A stretch of DNA of 64,000 bases from contig CAMVCB010000001.1 in assembly GCA_947165895.1 (NCBI GenBank), positions 408,760 through 472,759 on the forward strand. Reading direction: 5' to 3'. This document shows, in pieces, positions 26,122-35,758 of the stretch; position 1 is the first letter of the stretch, and every line of letters begins with the position of its first letter. A model generated the notes under the pieces. That model made no database searches and was not told where the DNA came from. It was given only the letters and a program-made list of their open reading frames with translations. Both the position numbers and the translations under genes were made by a program. The stretch is from an uncultured Treponema sp. Its GTDB lineage: Bacteria; Spirochaetota; Spirochaetia; Treponematales; Treponemataceae.

Positions 26122-27111
26122 AATTCTTTTTATCAGATAAAGCGAAGCTTTCTTTCCATTAATTAAGGTGTGTAAGCTTTTTTCAATCATCAGCCCTTTT
26201 TCTGCTGCACTGGCTTCCAGCTCTTCCTTCCGCGCACTCAAAATCACCATTTTACCGTCAGTCTTAAGCACGCGCAAAAAAGAATCAAACATTCTATTAT
26301 AAAAAGCTTTGATGTCACCTATATCTTCATAAAAGCCCCAGGGCGGATCTGTAATAACAGCATCAAGCTGACCGTCCCCGATGTACTCAAGCTTAAAGGC
26401 ATCTGCCACCCGCAGATCCACGCGCTCGTCCGCCATCTGTTTTTTTGCGCGGATTATTTCCACCTGCTCAGAACTGATGTCACTGACATAAAGCTTTGAA
26501 GGATTAAATTTTTTAATCAGCTGAAGGGGAATCGAACCGTAGCCCGCAAAAGGATCTGCACAAACCTGTCCTGGTGTCAGTCCGCCAAAGACGCACATCA
26601 TATAGGCAACTTCAGGACGCAACTCCCCTTTATTCAGATTTTTTTCCGTAAACTCCCGTTTAGAAATCAGCTGACCGCAGAATGAAAAACCTTCCCGGCG
26701 GATTGAATACCAGATTTCAGTGGAAGGACTTACGCGGTCAAGGGAAAGCCTGGAGTTCTGCAGAACAGATTCTTCTGCCCGGCGCGCCAGCGCCTTATCA
26801 ACCTTTGCAAACTGATTTTCCTGGACAAAACGGACACGGAAGCTTCCCCTGTTAATCAAATAGTAATTTTTCTGACCTGCGACAGCATTCACCATGGTCT
26901 TAAAATTAGCGCCGCCTTTAAAAGTCTTTAAAACAAAGAATGTATTATTGAAATAAATTACCTTTTCCAGGTCGCGGGAATTGCCGTCAAAGCGGTAATG
27001 TACAAAACCATCATAAAGCGCTATTATTTTTACACCTTTAATTAAACGCGGAAAATCCGCCGCAACGACATCCTGAAAGCCCGTTGTGAAGCTTGAAATA
27101 AATTCTGCCAT
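26119..27111 (-). CDS. THUMP-type RNA methyltransferase
   Basis: A 330-residue protein of the UPF0020/RlmL-TrmN class. The N-terminal ~150 residues form a THUMP-like RNA-binding part (FTTGFQDVVAADFPRLIKG, SFRVRFVQENQFAKVD). The Rossmann methyltransferase part has LRPEVAYMM, VCADPFAGYGSIPLQ (SAM-binding) and the catalytic TDPPWG tetrad, a variant of NPPYG. It should methylate guanine N2 in rRNA or tRNA. Target base unknown. Confidence 0.85.
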   Translation of the reverse strand: MAEFISSFTTGFQDVVAADFPRLIKGVKIIALYDGFVHYRFDGNSRDLEKVIYFNNTFFVLKTFKGGANFKTMVNAVAGQKNYYLINRGSFRVRFVQENQFAKVDKALARRAEESVLQNSRLSLDRVSPSTEIWYSIRREGFSFCGQLISKREFTEKNLNKGELRPEVAYMMCVFGGLTPGQVCADPFAGYGSIPLQLIKKFNPSKLYVSDISSEQVEIIRAKKQMADERVDLRVADAFKLEYIGDGQLDAVITDPPWGFYEDIGDIKAFYNRMFDSFLRVLKTDGKMVILSARKEELEASAAEKGLMIEKSLHTLINGKKASLYLIKRI

Positions 27112-27250
27112 AGGGAAAATGTACTATAAATCCCCTTTTTGAATCTAGACACACAGGCCTAAAATCCTATATATTATTAGAATACGTTATATGTAAAAAG
27201 TGTTTTATAAACATAGTCTTGCGACCTTGTTATAACACCTAGGAGGATAA

Positions 27251-27790
27251 TTGGCATACCAGAATGCAAACAACAACAACAAAGGACAGAGAATCAACGA
27301 AATGATTCGTGTTCGTGAGGTTCGTCTTATCGATGATGAGGGCAATCAGCTCGGAATCGTTCCGACAAATCAGGCTCTCAATATGGCTAAGGATAAAGAC
27401 CTTGACCTTGTTGAAGTTTCACCTAATGCTAACCCGCCGGTTTGTAAAATACTTGATTATGGCAAGTACCGTTTTGAACAGGAGAAAAAGCTCCGTGACT
27501 CCAAGAAAAATCAAAAGGTATTGAAGCTGAAGGAAATCCGCATGCAGCCTAAAATCGGCTCAGGAGATCTGGATACTAAAGCCAAGCATATTCAGGAATT
27601 TCTTGACGAAGGCGATAAGGTTAAGGTTACAATCCGCTTCCGCGGTCGTGAGCTTGCCCATACCGAACTTGGTTTTGACGTTCTGAATGAGGTGTTAAAG
27701 CGACTTACCTCAGCGTACACCATTGATAAGCCTGCCGCTATGGATGGCAGAAACATGTCAATGACAATTTCAGCAAAAGCCGCAAAATAA
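27251..27790 (+). CDS. infC: Translation initiation factor IF-3
   Basis: A 179-residue IF-3, which binds the 30S subunit and proofreads initiator tRNA. It has [49 protein letters not shown] and [15 protein letters not shown]. The start is TTG at 27251, four bases after AGGAGG; the first internal ATG (27302) would cut off the conserved N terminus. A non-AUG start is common for infC and allows IF-3 to repress its own translation. A GTGTTTTATAA/TTATAACAC inverted repeat at about 27200-27238 lies just before the ribosome binding site. Confidence 0.97.
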   Translation: MAYQNANNNNKGQRINEMIRVREVRLIDDEGNQLGIVPTNQALNMAKDKDLDLVEVSPNANPPVCKILDYGKYRFEQEKKLRDSKKNQKVLKLKEIRMQPKIGSGDLDTKAKHIQEFLDEGDKVKVTIRFRGRELAHTELGFDVLNEVLKRLTSAYTIDKPAAMDGRNMSMTISAKAAK

Positions 27791-27802
27791 AGGGGTTTAG
27801 AA

Positions 27803-28003
27803 ATGCCTAAAATGAAGACAAAGAAGTCAGCTGCTAAACGTTATTCTTTAACAGGCACTGGCAAAGTAAAGCACAAGAAGCAGAACCTTCGTCATATCTT
27901 GACAAAGCGTTCACAGAAACGTAAGAGAAATCTTAGAGCAGCAGGTTATGTTGCAGAAGCAGATGCAAAGAAAATCAGAAAGCAGATGCTTCCATACGCT
28001 TAA
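27803..28003 (+). CDS. rpmI: Ribosomal protein bL35
   Basis: A 66-residue, very basic protein starting [20 protein letters not shown] and ending with [11 protein letters not shown], a standard bL35 of the large subunit. AAGGGG precedes the ATG. It is 12 bp after infC and 12 bp before rplT, the classical infC-rpmI-rplT order. Confidence 0.98.
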   Translation: MPKMKTKKSAAKRYSLTGTGKVKHKKQNLRHILTKRSQKRKRNLRAAGYVAEADAKKIRKQMLPYA

Positions 28004-28015
28004 TCGAGGTAGAAA

Positions 28016-28375
28016 ATGTCAAGAGCAATAGACGGAACAAAAAGAAAGAATCGCCGTGCAAAGATTTTGAAACTTGCTAAAGGTTTCATCGGCGACAGAA
28101 AATCAAACTACAAGGCTGCTAAAGATGCTGTAACAAAAGCATTGAATCACGCTTATGTAGACCGCCGTGATAAGAAACATGAATTCCGCGCTTTGTGGAT
28201 TGCACGTATTAACGCAGCAGTTCGTGAAGAAGGTATGTCATACTCACGTTTTATTGATGGATGCAACAAAGCTGGTATTAAATTGAACCGCAAGGCTCTT
28301 TCTAATATGGCTATTGAAGATCCAGCAGCTTTCAAAGCAGTTGTAGAAGCTGCTAAAAAAGCTCTTAAAGCATAA
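28016..28375 (+). CDS. rplT: Ribosomal protein bL20
   Basis: A 119-residue bL20, with [24 protein letters not shown] and [23 protein letters not shown]. It binds 23S rRNA early in assembly and represses this operon in some bacteria. CGAGGT precedes the ATG. Confidence 0.98.
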   Translation: MSRAIDGTKRKNRRAKILKLAKGFIGDRKSNYKAAKDAVTKALNHAYVDRRDKKHEFRALWIARINAAVREEGMSYSRFIDGCNKAGIKLNRKALSNMAIEDPAAFKAVVEAAKKALKA

Positions 28376-28393
28376 TTGTTTTAAGGAAAAGAT

Positions 28394-29035
28394 ATGATTT
28401 CACTTGATCAGGTAATTCTTCTTGAACAAAAGATAGAGAGTGCTGTTGAAAAGATTCAGCAGCTGCAGGCTGAAAACGATGCTCTGCGCAAAAAATGTTC
28501 AGAGCTCACAAATGCGCTTTCCAGCAAGTCGGAGCAACTCACTTCTTTTGAGACAGATCAGAGCCAGATTGAAAGTGGAATCTTAAAGGCGCTTGACCGG
28601 CTTAATCAGATTGAAAACTCTGTTCTGAAGGCTGCCGGTCAGGCTGCTTCAACTACCCCGCAGGTAAAAGTTCAACCAACAGTTGACATCCAGAGGGCAA
28701 ATCAGGCTGCAGAAAAAGCAACAGAAACTGCACCACAGACAGCCCCGGTACAGGCTTCAGAACCTATTCAGTCTCAGCAGACAGTCTCAGCACCAGTTCA
28801 GAATACAGCTCCAGTGCAGGCACAGCCGCAGAATCAGGCTACTCTACAGAATCAGGTTCAAAATCAGAATGCTCAGCCACAGGGCCTAAACTCACAGTTC
28901 ATTCAGACTTCTTCACAGAATAATTTTTATACTATGAACGATCTTCCCCCCCAGTCTTCAGATGCAGATTTTTCTGAGCCTGAAATGGAAGCAGAAGAAG
29001 AAAATTCAGACAATTTAGGATTCGACATTTTCTAA
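28394..29035 (+). CDS. ZapB-like coiled-coil protein with Gln/Ala/Pro-rich tail
   Basis: A 213-residue protein. Residues 1-75 are a coiled coil with heptads (ILLEQKIESAVEKIQQLQAENDALRKK), as in ZapB. Residues about 88-175 are a low-complexity stretch of Gln, Ala, Pro, Thr and Val, and the end is acidic. It overlaps the zapA start by one base, so it is translated with it. In other bacteria ZapA and ZapB bundle FtsZ at the division site, which supports a cell-division role here; sequence similarity to ZapB alone is modest. Confidence 0.65.
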   Translation: MISLDQVILLEQKIESAVEKIQQLQAENDALRKKCSELTNALSSKSEQLTSFETDQSQIESGILKALDRLNQIENSVLKAAGQAASTTPQVKVQPTVDIQRANQAAEKATETAPQTAPVQASEPIQSQQTVSAPVQNTAPVQAQPQNQATLQNQVQNQNAQPQGLNSQFIQTSSQNNFYTMNDLPPQSSDADFSEPEMEAEEENSDNLGFDIF

Positions 29036-29346
29036 TGGGTAAGCTTCATATTGATACATTAGGAACCTCCTTTACCATTCAGGCAAACGGAGATGATGAA
29101 TACCTCAAAAAGCTTCTTACTTATTATAATAAGGTTGCAGAAGAAGCACAGAAAATCACTTCATTAAAAACACCTTTGCAGACAGCGATTCTTGCCGGCA
29201 TCATGCTTTGCGACGAAGTGTACAAGGACAAGCAGAATAAAATCGCCATGGAAGCAGGCCAGATTGATCCGGACGTAATTCTTGAAAGCAACGAAATTGA
29301 ACGTCACACTCTGGACATGATAGAAAAAATCGGAAAGGTTCTTTAA
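29035..29346 (+). CDS. zapA: Cell division protein ZapA
   Basis: A 103-residue protein with the ZapA pattern: GKLHIDTLGTSFTIQANGDDEYLKKLLTYYNKV at the N terminus followed by a long helix. ZapA cross-links FtsZ filaments. The one-base overlap with the preceding coiled-coil gene and the back-to-back start of the DUF188 gene make a tight cluster after rplT. Confidence 0.88.
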   Translation: MGKLHIDTLGTSFTIQANGDDEYLKKLLTYYNKVAEEAQKITSLKTPLQTAILAGIMLCDEVYKDKQNKIAMEAGQIDPDVILESNEIERHTLDMIEKIGKVL

Positions 29347-29811
29347 TTGAAAGAAGTTCGTATCTGGATTGATGCAGATTCCTGCCCCGTTCCCGTTAGA
29401 AATCACGCAGTAAAAACAGCGGCAAAACTCGATCTTACAATTTTTTTTGTTGCCAATAAGCAGATTCCCTGTGATTTTTCTCCCTACGAAATGATTATCT
29501 GTAAAAATGAAAAAGACGCAGCGGACAGCTACATACTTGAACACGCATCTGAAAACGACCTGGTTATTACCCGGGATATTGTATTTGCGGACAGACTTGT
29601 TGAAAAAAATATCCCTGCCATAAATGACAGGGGAACAGCTTTTACAAAAGAAAATATCAAGGATCTGCTTTCTGACCGTGACTTTGACTTTGCCCTTTTT
29701 CAGGCAGGAGTTGTAAAACGGACAAAGGACGGCTATGACAAAAAAGATTTTGAAAAATTTGCCAACTGCTTTGACCGGGTTTTACACAAACTTATTAAGC
29801 ATCAGGAATAG
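29347..29811 (+). CDS. DUF188 (YaiI/YqxD) family protein
   Basis: A 154-residue protein of the UPF0178 family with a PIN/NYN-like nuclease fold: IWIDADSCPVPVRNHAVKTA, then ENDLVITRDIVFADRLVEK and INDRGTAFTKENI. Acidic residues suggest metal binding, but no activity is established. The start is TTG immediately after the zapA stop, with GGAAAGG 9 nt upstream. Its last 17 bases overlap the convergent HD-GYP gene. Confidence 0.88.
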   Translation: MKEVRIWIDADSCPVPVRNHAVKTAAKLDLTIFFVANKQIPCDFSPYEMIICKNEKDAADSYILEHASENDLVITRDIVFADRLVEKNIPAINDRGTAFTKENIKDLLSDRDFDFALFQAGVVKRTKDGYDKKDFEKFANCFDRVLHKLIKHQE

Positions 29812-31054
29812 CATCCAGAATCGAACAGATACGGTCTTTAATCTGCATAAAGGCTTCTACAACATCCGGATCAAAGTGACTTCCCGAACACTTTTCAATT
29901 TCCTTAAAGGAATCTTCCAGAGACCAGGAATCTTTATAGCAGCGCTTGTGACTTAAAGCATCAAATACATCAGCAACGGCAACAATTCGTGCCGCAAGAG
30001 GAATATCCTCGCCTGAGAGCGGCTCTGTTTTTGGAACCTGGCCGTCACGAATATCAAAATCCGAAAGCCTGATTTTTCCAGGATAGCCGGAATCTCCGCC
30101 ATCCCAGCGGTCATGATGATGGAGGGCAATATCCTGACAGATTGTATCAAGTTCACTTTCAGGAGGTTCAAAAAGCTGGGCACCAATACAGGTATGTCCC
30201 TTCATAATTGAACGCTCTTCATCTGTAAAGCGGGGAAAAACCTTTTTAAGGATAATATCAGAAATACCAACCTTTCCGACATCATGGAATTTTGCACCAA
30301 TTTTCAGATAATCGCGGTATTTTTCCTGAGTTTCTTCATCTATGCGGTGATTAAAGGCATAGCGGTCATAAATTTCAAGGGCAAAGGAAGATACTCGCTC
30401 AACGTGAGGAAAAGTCTCTTTTGGATCGCGGAATTCTGCCATTTTCAGCATGCGTTTAACCATACTGCTTGTAAGATAAGCCCTCTGCAAAGCCTGAACG
30501 GCACTAGCAGCAAAGTGGTTAATAAGAAGCTCTGCCTCCTGTGAAAAAGAAACAATATTTCCTTCTTCATCCATGGCATTAATTATCTGAATTACACCAA
30601 GAATTGCACCGCCCTTAATTTTTAAAGGGAAAGTATAAATTGAGCGGGTTCTGTAATCAGTTGTGATGTCAGATTCCATATTAAAATGATAGGGTTTACC
30701 TGCCGGAATCTGATAGGCATCTTCAATATTAAGGGGGGTACCGGTTTTCGCTACATAACCTGAAATTGAAGACTCATTTATAGGAAAAGAGAAATATGTA
30801 TATGGAAGCTTTTCACCGGGAGCAAGAAGTTTAAGCTGAGTATCATTCTGACCATATTTGATTCTAAGATTGTTTCCTTCAACAATATAAATCGAACCCG
30901 CATCGGCATTTACAATCTTGCGGGTTTCAGTAAGGATTCGCTCCAGAAGAATATCTATATCCTGAATTTCAGAAAGACTCTGAGCAATCTCGACAATCTG
31001 TTCCAGACGCTTATTGAATCTTGCATTTACAACTTTTCTATTAAAACCAAACAC
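29795..31054 (-). CDS. GAF and HD-GYP domain protein
   Basis: A 419-residue cytoplasmic protein. A GAF sensor covers about 20-190 (ADAGSIYIVEG, YTFPLKIKGGAILGVIQIINA). The HD-GYP phosphodiesterase follows, with an intact metal site: FHDVGKVGI and HHHDRWDGGDSGYPG. It should cleave c-di-GMP in response to a ligand bound by the GAF domain. The start is GTG, 8 nt after CTGGAG. The 3' end overlaps the DUF188 gene. Confidence 0.92.
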   Translation of the reverse strand: MFGFNRKVVNARFNKRLEQIVEIAQSLSEIQDIDILLERILTETRKIVNADAGSIYIVEGNNLRIKYGQNDTQLKLLAPGEKLPYTYFSFPINESSISGYVAKTGTPLNIEDAYQIPAGKPYHFNMESDITTDYRTRSIYTFPLKIKGGAILGVIQIINAMDEEGNIVSFSQEAELLINHFAASAVQALQRAYLTSSMVKRMLKMAEFRDPKETFPHVERVSSFALEIYDRYAFNHRIDEETQEKYRDYLKIGAKFHDVGKVGISDIILKKVFPRFTDEERSIMKGHTCIGAQLFEPPESELDTICQDIALHHHDRWDGGDSGYPGKIRLSDFDIRDGQVPKTEPLSGEDIPLAARIVAVADVFDALSHKRCYKDSWSLEDSFKEIEKCSGSHFDPDVVEAFMQIKDRICSILDAIPDA

Positions 31055-31110
31055 TTTTTTTTCTCCAGAAACCTGTTAATTATACATATAAATTAAGAAA
31101 TTTTAAAGGT

Positions 31111-31971
31111 TTATAACAATGTATTATTCTTTTTTATTATCGAAAAATAAATAGGGCCCGCACCCTTTGCCATATCCGGAAGAATCTGAAAGCCGAATTC
31201 TGTTTTTTCGTATTCAGGCAGGGTGATTTTTGTAAAATCCTCAATTTCTGAAAGCTGAGGACAGGGGGACAAAAGTTCAAAATCATTGCCATTCTTATTA
31301 AATTTTTTATAAAGGCGGGAAATCATTCCGTCATTTTCTTCTGGACAGAGGGCGCAGGTTGAATATAAAAGAATTCCGCCCGGCTCAAGAAGACGGTAAG
31401 CAGAAGACAAAAGAGCCCACTGGGCAGTAGTAACGGTTTTGATTCGGGAAAGTGACCAGTCTTTAAGATATTTGGGATCAAGATATACGTGACGCTCTGA
31501 TGAACATGGAGCATCAAGAAGTATTCTGTCAAAACATTCTGACTGACGGGTACACCAGGTCGAACCATCCGAGCAGGAAGTTTTTACACGCTCGGAGATT
31601 TCTGGAGGAAGACAGGTCTGACAGACCACGGAAAGCCTGTGCTTGCGTTCCGGAGAACGTTCGTTAGAGGAAAGAAGGGCATTACCATCCATACGGCTTG
31701 CAAGAACCAGAGTTTTTCCACCGGGAGCCGCGCATAAATCAAGAATGCGTTCTGCACCCTTTAAGGGAAGACAGAGAGCCGCAAGAACACTGGCAGAGTC
31801 CAGAAAATAGGATTTTTCAGCCCCCGGAATTTTATACTCCACAGGCTGATTTTCCTTATCAAAGCATGCTTTCAAGCCTTCCCAGCGGGAGGCATAAATA
31901 CTTTCGTAATATTTATTAAAGCCCTCTTCTCCGCAAAGCTTTCCGGCTTTATCAGTTGACTTTTTTCCCAT
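31111..31971 (-). CDS. RsmB/NSUN-type RNA m5C methyltransferase
   Basis: A 286-residue SAM-dependent enzyme of the NOL1/NOP2/Sun family. Motif I is ILDLCAAPGGKT; the two active cysteines lie in LDAPCSSERHV (motif IV) and YSTCALCPEEND (motif VI). It methylates cytosine C5 in rRNA or tRNA. It lacks the N-terminal NusB-like domain of RsmB. Motif IV reads DAPCSSERH, rather than the commoner DAPCSGxG, resembling mitochondrial NSUN4-like enzymes. It follows the GH3 gene by 3 bp in the same operon. Confidence 0.9.
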   Translation of the reverse strand: MGKKSTDKAGKLCGEEGFNKYYESIYASRWEGLKACFDKENQPVEYKIPGAEKSYFLDSASVLAALCLPLKGAERILDLCAAPGGKTLVLASRMDGNALLSSNERSPERKHRLSVVCQTCLPPEISERVKTSCSDGSTWCTRQSECFDRILLDAPCSSERHVYLDPKYLKDWSLSRIKTVTTAQWALLSSAYRLLEPGGILLYSTCALCPEENDGMISRLYKKFNKNGNDFELLSPCPQLSEIEDFTKITLPEYEKTEFGFQILPDMAKGAGPIYFSIIKKNNTLL

Positions 31972-31974
31972 AAA

Positions 31975-33201
31975 TCACTTTACCTCCCCTTCTAAAGGAA
32001 GTTCAAAAAGGCCAGCCTTAATTTTATAAACAAGGATTCTTTTTAAGCTCTGATTAATCCGGCTTTCAAATGCAGAATCTTCCAGAGCCTTCTGGTACAA
32101 AAGTTTTGCCTGTTTTGCAAAACGCTTTTCTGATGTCATAATGCAGTCTACCCCGGCTTCGATGGCAAGAACAGCCGCTTTTTCCGGCGGAAATCCGTTA
32201 CTTGCAAGAGCCCCCATAAAAATATCATCAGAAAAAATAATTCCCTGATAGCCGTACTGACTACGAAGGACATCGCTTACCCAGGTTTTTGAAAGGCAGG
32301 CTGGAGTATCCGGGTCCAGGACTGAAGTTCTGGCATGGCTCATAAGAAGGCCGGCAGGCGCATGATGGCATACTTCCTTAAAGGGCAGTAAAAGCTTTTC
32401 AAGCTCATCCTTTGGCAGGGTGATTTCTGGAAGCCCGGTATGGGGATCTGTATTTGTATTTCCCGGGAAATGCTTGATTACCGTTGCAATTCCGTTATTT
32501 TCATAGGCATTTACGCAGGCGATTCCGTAAGAAGCTGTCTGCCGGCAGTCTCCGAAGCTGCGACCGTCAAGAAAGTCACGGTTATCATCAGTGCAGACTT
32601 CAATTACGGGTGCCAGGTTCATATCAAAGCCGATTTGAGACATTTTTTCAGCCTGAAGCGAATATAAATCATAGGCGCCCGCAATATCATAATTCCTTGC
32701 GACCTCCTCCTGAGAAGGAAGCTTTCCCGTAAGCTTTTTAAGACGGTTTACCCAGCCGCCCTCCTGGTCAATTGCAAGAAAAGGCTGGATCTGATTATTT
32801 TTTTCTGTATAAGTGCGGATTGATTTTATATAAGAAGCTGTTTCTTCCGCTGTATCTGAAAGATTGTAGGAAAAGAAAAGGTAGCCGCCCGCTACAATCG
32901 GAGTGTCGTCAGCTTTTCCTGTTATATCAGAAAAAGTTTCGTAAGAACGGAAGGTTTTATTTCCTTCAAGATTTTCTATAAAAAGCTGGGCAATTTTACG
33001 CTCCAAAGGAAGATTTTTTATGTAAGCCTCCAGAGCAAGGTCAGATTTTTTAACTTGAGGAAAAACATAGTCCTTATATAAGGTCTGGGCACCCTGGCGG
33101 CTGATTTTTTCTTTTTTAGACTGAAGTTTTTCTGCTCTGGAAGTACAGGAAATCAAAAGGGCAGAAAGCATGATAAGAAGAGTGGATTGTGCAAATTTCA
33201 T
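31975..33201 (-). CDS. GH3 family lipoprotein (NagZ-like)
   Basis: A 408-residue protein. The signal peptide ends in a lipobox (LLISC, Cys at about 19), so it is probably lipid-anchored. The GH3 N-terminal domain is complete: FLAIDQEGGWVNRL, IKHFPGNTNTDPHTGLPEI (KHF and the His of the mobile loop) and the nucleophile Asp in IIFSDDIFMGAL. Relatives remove beta-N-acetylglucosamine from muropeptides or chitooligosaccharides. TATAAT lies 7 nt before the ATG, predicting a leaderless message. Confidence 0.88.
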   Translation of the reverse strand: MKFAQSTLLIMLSALLISCTSRAEKLQSKKEKISRQGAQTLYKDYVFPQVKKSDLALEAYIKNLPLERKIAQLFIENLEGNKTFRSYETFSDITGKADDTPIVAGGYLFFSYNLSDTAEETASYIKSIRTYTEKNNQIQPFLAIDQEGGWVNRLKKLTGKLPSQEEVARNYDIAGAYDLYSLQAEKMSQIGFDMNLAPVIEVCTDDNRDFLDGRSFGDCRQTASYGIACVNAYENNGIATVIKHFPGNTNTDPHTGLPEITLPKDELEKLLLPFKEVCHHAPAGLLMSHARTSVLDPDTPACLSKTWVSDVLRSQYGYQGIIFSDDIFMGALASNGFPPEKAAVLAIEAGVDCIMTSEKRFAKQAKLLYQKALEDSAFESRINQSLKRILVYKIKAGLFELPLEGEVK

Positions 33202-33208
33202 AAAAATA

Positions 33209-33241
33209 ATTATATCGCATTTCCCATAAAAATAATATAAT
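33209..33241. promoter_or_regulatory. Divergent -10 boxes for GH3 and SDR genes
   Basis: TATAAT on the minus strand (33214-33209) is 7 nt from the GH3 ATG, and TATAAT on the plus strand (33236-33241) is 6 nt from the SDR ATG. Both positions put the transcription start at or next to the start codon. The -35 regions overlap each other and are weak. Confidence 0.55.
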
Positions 33242-33247
33242 GGAAGA

Positions 33248-34027
33248 ATGAAGAAAATCGGAATTATAACAGGCGCAAGTTCAGGAATGGGAGCGGAGTT
33301 TGCCCGTCAGCTTGCCAGGACAAATCTTTGCCAGCAAATCTGGATTATTGCCCGCCGGGAAGATAAATTGCAGGCTTTAAAAGATGAAATTAAAGCCTTT
33401 TCGCAGGTTGAAATCATTCCGCTTGCGATGGATTTAACCGGCGCAAAAGGTGCTGAAAACTTCCGTGATTATCTTTCAAAGCAGACTGATTTTGAAATAA
33501 AAATTCTTGTAAACAATGCAGGATTTGGGACCTATGGACCTTTTGAAGAAACTCCCGTAGAGCGCGAAATGCAGATGCTAGATTTAAACTGCACATCCCT
33601 CACCGGAATCTGCGGATACGCCCTCCCCTACATGAAAAAAGAGAGCATTATTATAAATACATCAAGTCTTGCGGCTTTTATGCCTCTTGGTAACTTTGCC
33701 GTTTACGCCGCAAGTAAAGCCTATGTTTTAAGCTTCAGTCTGGCCCTGGCAGCAGAGCTGAAACCGCGGGGAATAAGTGTAACAGCCCTCTGTCCGGGAA
33801 GTGTAAGCACAGAATTTGCAAATGTTGCCTCAAACGGAGTCCGCAAAGAAGTAAAAGGGGGCCTTTCCTGCCAAAAAACTGTGGCCCACTGCATTAAAAG
33901 GGCACTTTCCGGCCGACACACAGCCCTTGCCTTTGCAAAATGGCGCATTACGGCTTTTTTAAGCCGCTTTGTGGGAAGATATCAGGTGGCAGACTTCACA
34001 TATAAGTTCAACAAACGTCCCCATTAG
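33248..34027 (+). CDS. Short-chain dehydrogenase/reductase
   Basis: A 259-residue classical SDR. The NAD(P)-binding TGASSGMG is at residues 8-15, NNAGFG near residue 89, a Ser at about 138 (INTSS), and YAASKAY supplies the catalytic Tyr-Lys. The C-terminal ~60 residues (SRFVGRYQVADFTYKFNK) resemble the YqjQ/DltE-like group. Substrate not predictable. GGAAGA directly abuts the ATG, too close for a normal ribosome binding site. Confidence 0.9.
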   Translation: MKKIGIITGASSGMGAEFARQLARTNLCQQIWIIARREDKLQALKDEIKAFSQVEIIPLAMDLTGAKGAENFRDYLSKQTDFEIKILVNNAGFGTYGPFEETPVEREMQMLDLNCTSLTGICGYALPYMKKESIIINTSSLAAFMPLGNFAVYAASKAYVLSFSLALAAELKPRGISVTALCPGSVSTEFANVASNGVRKEVKGGLSCQKTVAHCIKRALSGRHTALAFAKWRITAFLSRFVGRYQVADFTYKFNKRPH

Positions 34028-34040
34028 TGGAGAAAGTCTA

Positions 34041-34145
34041 GTTTAGAGTCGGCTCGCTAGTCTCGCCTCTGAGCGTTTTTCCCGATGAACCTAAAACGAG
34101 TCACTGTCGTAACTCGTTTTTTAACGGATCTTCGATTTTACGCTT
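34041..34145 (-). repeat. Structured repeat R1, copy a
   Basis: About 105 bp that align to a second copy at 45692-45798, ending with the shared ACGGAT-CTTCGATT-TACGCTT segment (written on the plus strand). The copy overlaps the 3' end of pncB. Arms ACGAGT/ACTCGT form a stem followed, on the minus strand, by T-rich sequence, so it may terminate pncB transcription. An outer TTTAG/CTAAA stem is also possible. Confidence 0.75.
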
Positions 34146-35601
34146 GATTTTTCTTAATAAAATCCAGTTTCAAATCCTTAAGCTTTTCTGTAATAGAAAC
34201 CTTATAAATATGAGGATTCAAAATACGCTTATATGAAGCATCCAGAGTTTCAAGCTGACTCTGCATTGTTGTGCGGCTGAGGTTGAGCTGCTCAGAATCA
34301 GGAAGACGCGGTGTAAGGCGATTTCCATTTTCAATTCTCTTTTTCAAAAGAGGCTCAACCTTTGAAGCCTTAAAGGTGAACTGTCTGTAATCAACCATAG
34401 GATGATAGAAGCGGTATTCTTTTCCAGCCTCAAGACTTTCATCTTCAAGAGCAAGAATATCTGCACAAGCCATTCCGTTTTCATCATAAAGACGATAGAT
34501 ATTCTTAATGCCAGGATTTGTTGTTTTTGCAGGATTATCACTGAACTTCATTGCCGGAATCATGCTGTCATCTGCATTATTGTGACGGGCACAAAGCTTG
34601 TAAACGCCAGTGAAGGAAGATTCATTACCGCCTGTTACCATATGAGTTCCAACACCCCATGAATTGATTGGAGCGCCGCGGGCAACCAGAGTCGAAATAA
34701 TTTCCTCTGTAAGTTCATTTGAAACGCTGATTTTTGCCTGCGGATAGCCGGCACGGTCAAGTTCCTTGCGTACTTCACGGGTAAGATAATCAATATCACC
34801 TGAGTCAAGACGAACACCAAAGTTATAGCCTTTTTCGACAAGTTCACCACCGGCAATAATTGCGTTTTTAATTCCGCTCTTAAGGGTGTCGTAAGTATCA
34901 ATAAGGAAAACAGAGTTCTGAGGATAGATTTTTGCATATTCACGGAAGGCTTCAAGCTCGGAAGAGTGGCTCATAATCCATGAGTGTGCCATTGTTCCCA
35001 TTACAGGAATACCGTAAAGCTTTCCTGCTAATGTGTTGGAAGTACCGGCAGCACCGCCGATAAAAGAAGCTCGTGTTGCGCTCATAGCTCCGTCCGGTCC
35101 CTGAGCACGGCGAAGACCGAATTCCATAATCGGTGCCTTTTTTGATGCAAGCCAGATGCGGGCAGTTTTTGTTGCTATAAGGCTCTGGAAGTTTACGTGA
35201 TTCAATACAAGGCCTTCGATAATCTGAGCTTCAATCAGATTTGCATGAATGCGGACAAGCGGCTCCTGAGGGAAGATTACTGTTCCTTCGTCCATTGTAT
35301 AAAGGTCGCCTGTAAAACGGAAGTCTTTAAGGTAGTCTAAAAATCCTTCTTCAAAAATTTTCTGGCTGCGAAGATATTCAATATCTGCTTCGCTGAATCT
35401 GAAAGATGTAAGGGCGTCCATCAAAGTTTCGTTTCCGGCAAGAACGGAAAATCCGCCGTTAAAAGGGTTTCTGCGGAAGAACATATCAAATACAACCTGC
35501 TGATTCATGTTCCCCTTCCAGTACCCCTGAGCCATTGTGAGCTCATAAAAGTCTGTGAAAAGCGCACTGTTAATTGTGCTGTTTTCAATTGGTTCGTTCA
35601 T
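34138..35601 (-). CDS. pncB: Nicotinate phosphoribosyltransferase
   Basis: A 487-residue PncB that converts nicotinate and PRPP to nicotinate mononucleotide in NAD salvage. Seen are LFTDFYELTMAQGYW, ANLIEAQIIEGLVLNHVNFQSLIATKTARI, FGLRRAQGPDGAMSATRASFIGGAAGTSN, GTMAHSWIMSH (active-site His), DTYDTLKSGIKNAI and VRLDSGDI. The last codons lie inside repeat R1. Confidence 0.96.
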   Translation of the reverse strand: MNEPIENSTINSALFTDFYELTMAQGYWKGNMNQQVVFDMFFRRNPFNGGFSVLAGNETLMDALTSFRFSEADIEYLRSQKIFEEGFLDYLKDFRFTGDLYTMDEGTVIFPQEPLVRIHANLIEAQIIEGLVLNHVNFQSLIATKTARIWLASKKAPIMEFGLRRAQGPDGAMSATRASFIGGAAGTSNTLAGKLYGIPVMGTMAHSWIMSHSSELEAFREYAKIYPQNSVFLIDTYDTLKSGIKNAIIAGGELVEKGYNFGVRLDSGDIDYLTREVRKELDRAGYPQAKISVSNELTEEIISTLVARGAPINSWGVGTHMVTGGNESSFTGVYKLCARHNNADDSMIPAMKFSDNPAKTTNPGIKNIYRLYDENGMACADILALEDESLEAGKEYRFYHPMVDYRQFTFKASKVEPLLKKRIENGNRLTPRLPDSEQLNLSRTTMQSQLETLDASYKRILNPHIYKVSITEKLKDLKLDFIKKNQA

Positions 35602-35702
35602 AAAAAAATCTCCATAAAAAATTGTCGCGGGATTTTTTTCGAGTCAGCGTCCAGCATCTGTCCGCAGTCTGCAGGTCCCATATTTTCTATATAATACCGT
35701 AT

Positions 35703-35739
35703 TTAAAAAAAAAATGCACTCCCAGACGGAAGTGCATTT
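35703..35739 (-). terminator. Intrinsic terminator of the GGGtGRT operon
   Basis: On the minus strand, AAATGCACT (35739-35731) pairs with AGTGCATTT (35720-35712), followed by a run of ten T residues. It lies 20 bp after the GGGtGRT stop codon. Confidence 0.9.
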
Positions 35740-35758
35740 ATATTAGCTCAGGCTAAAC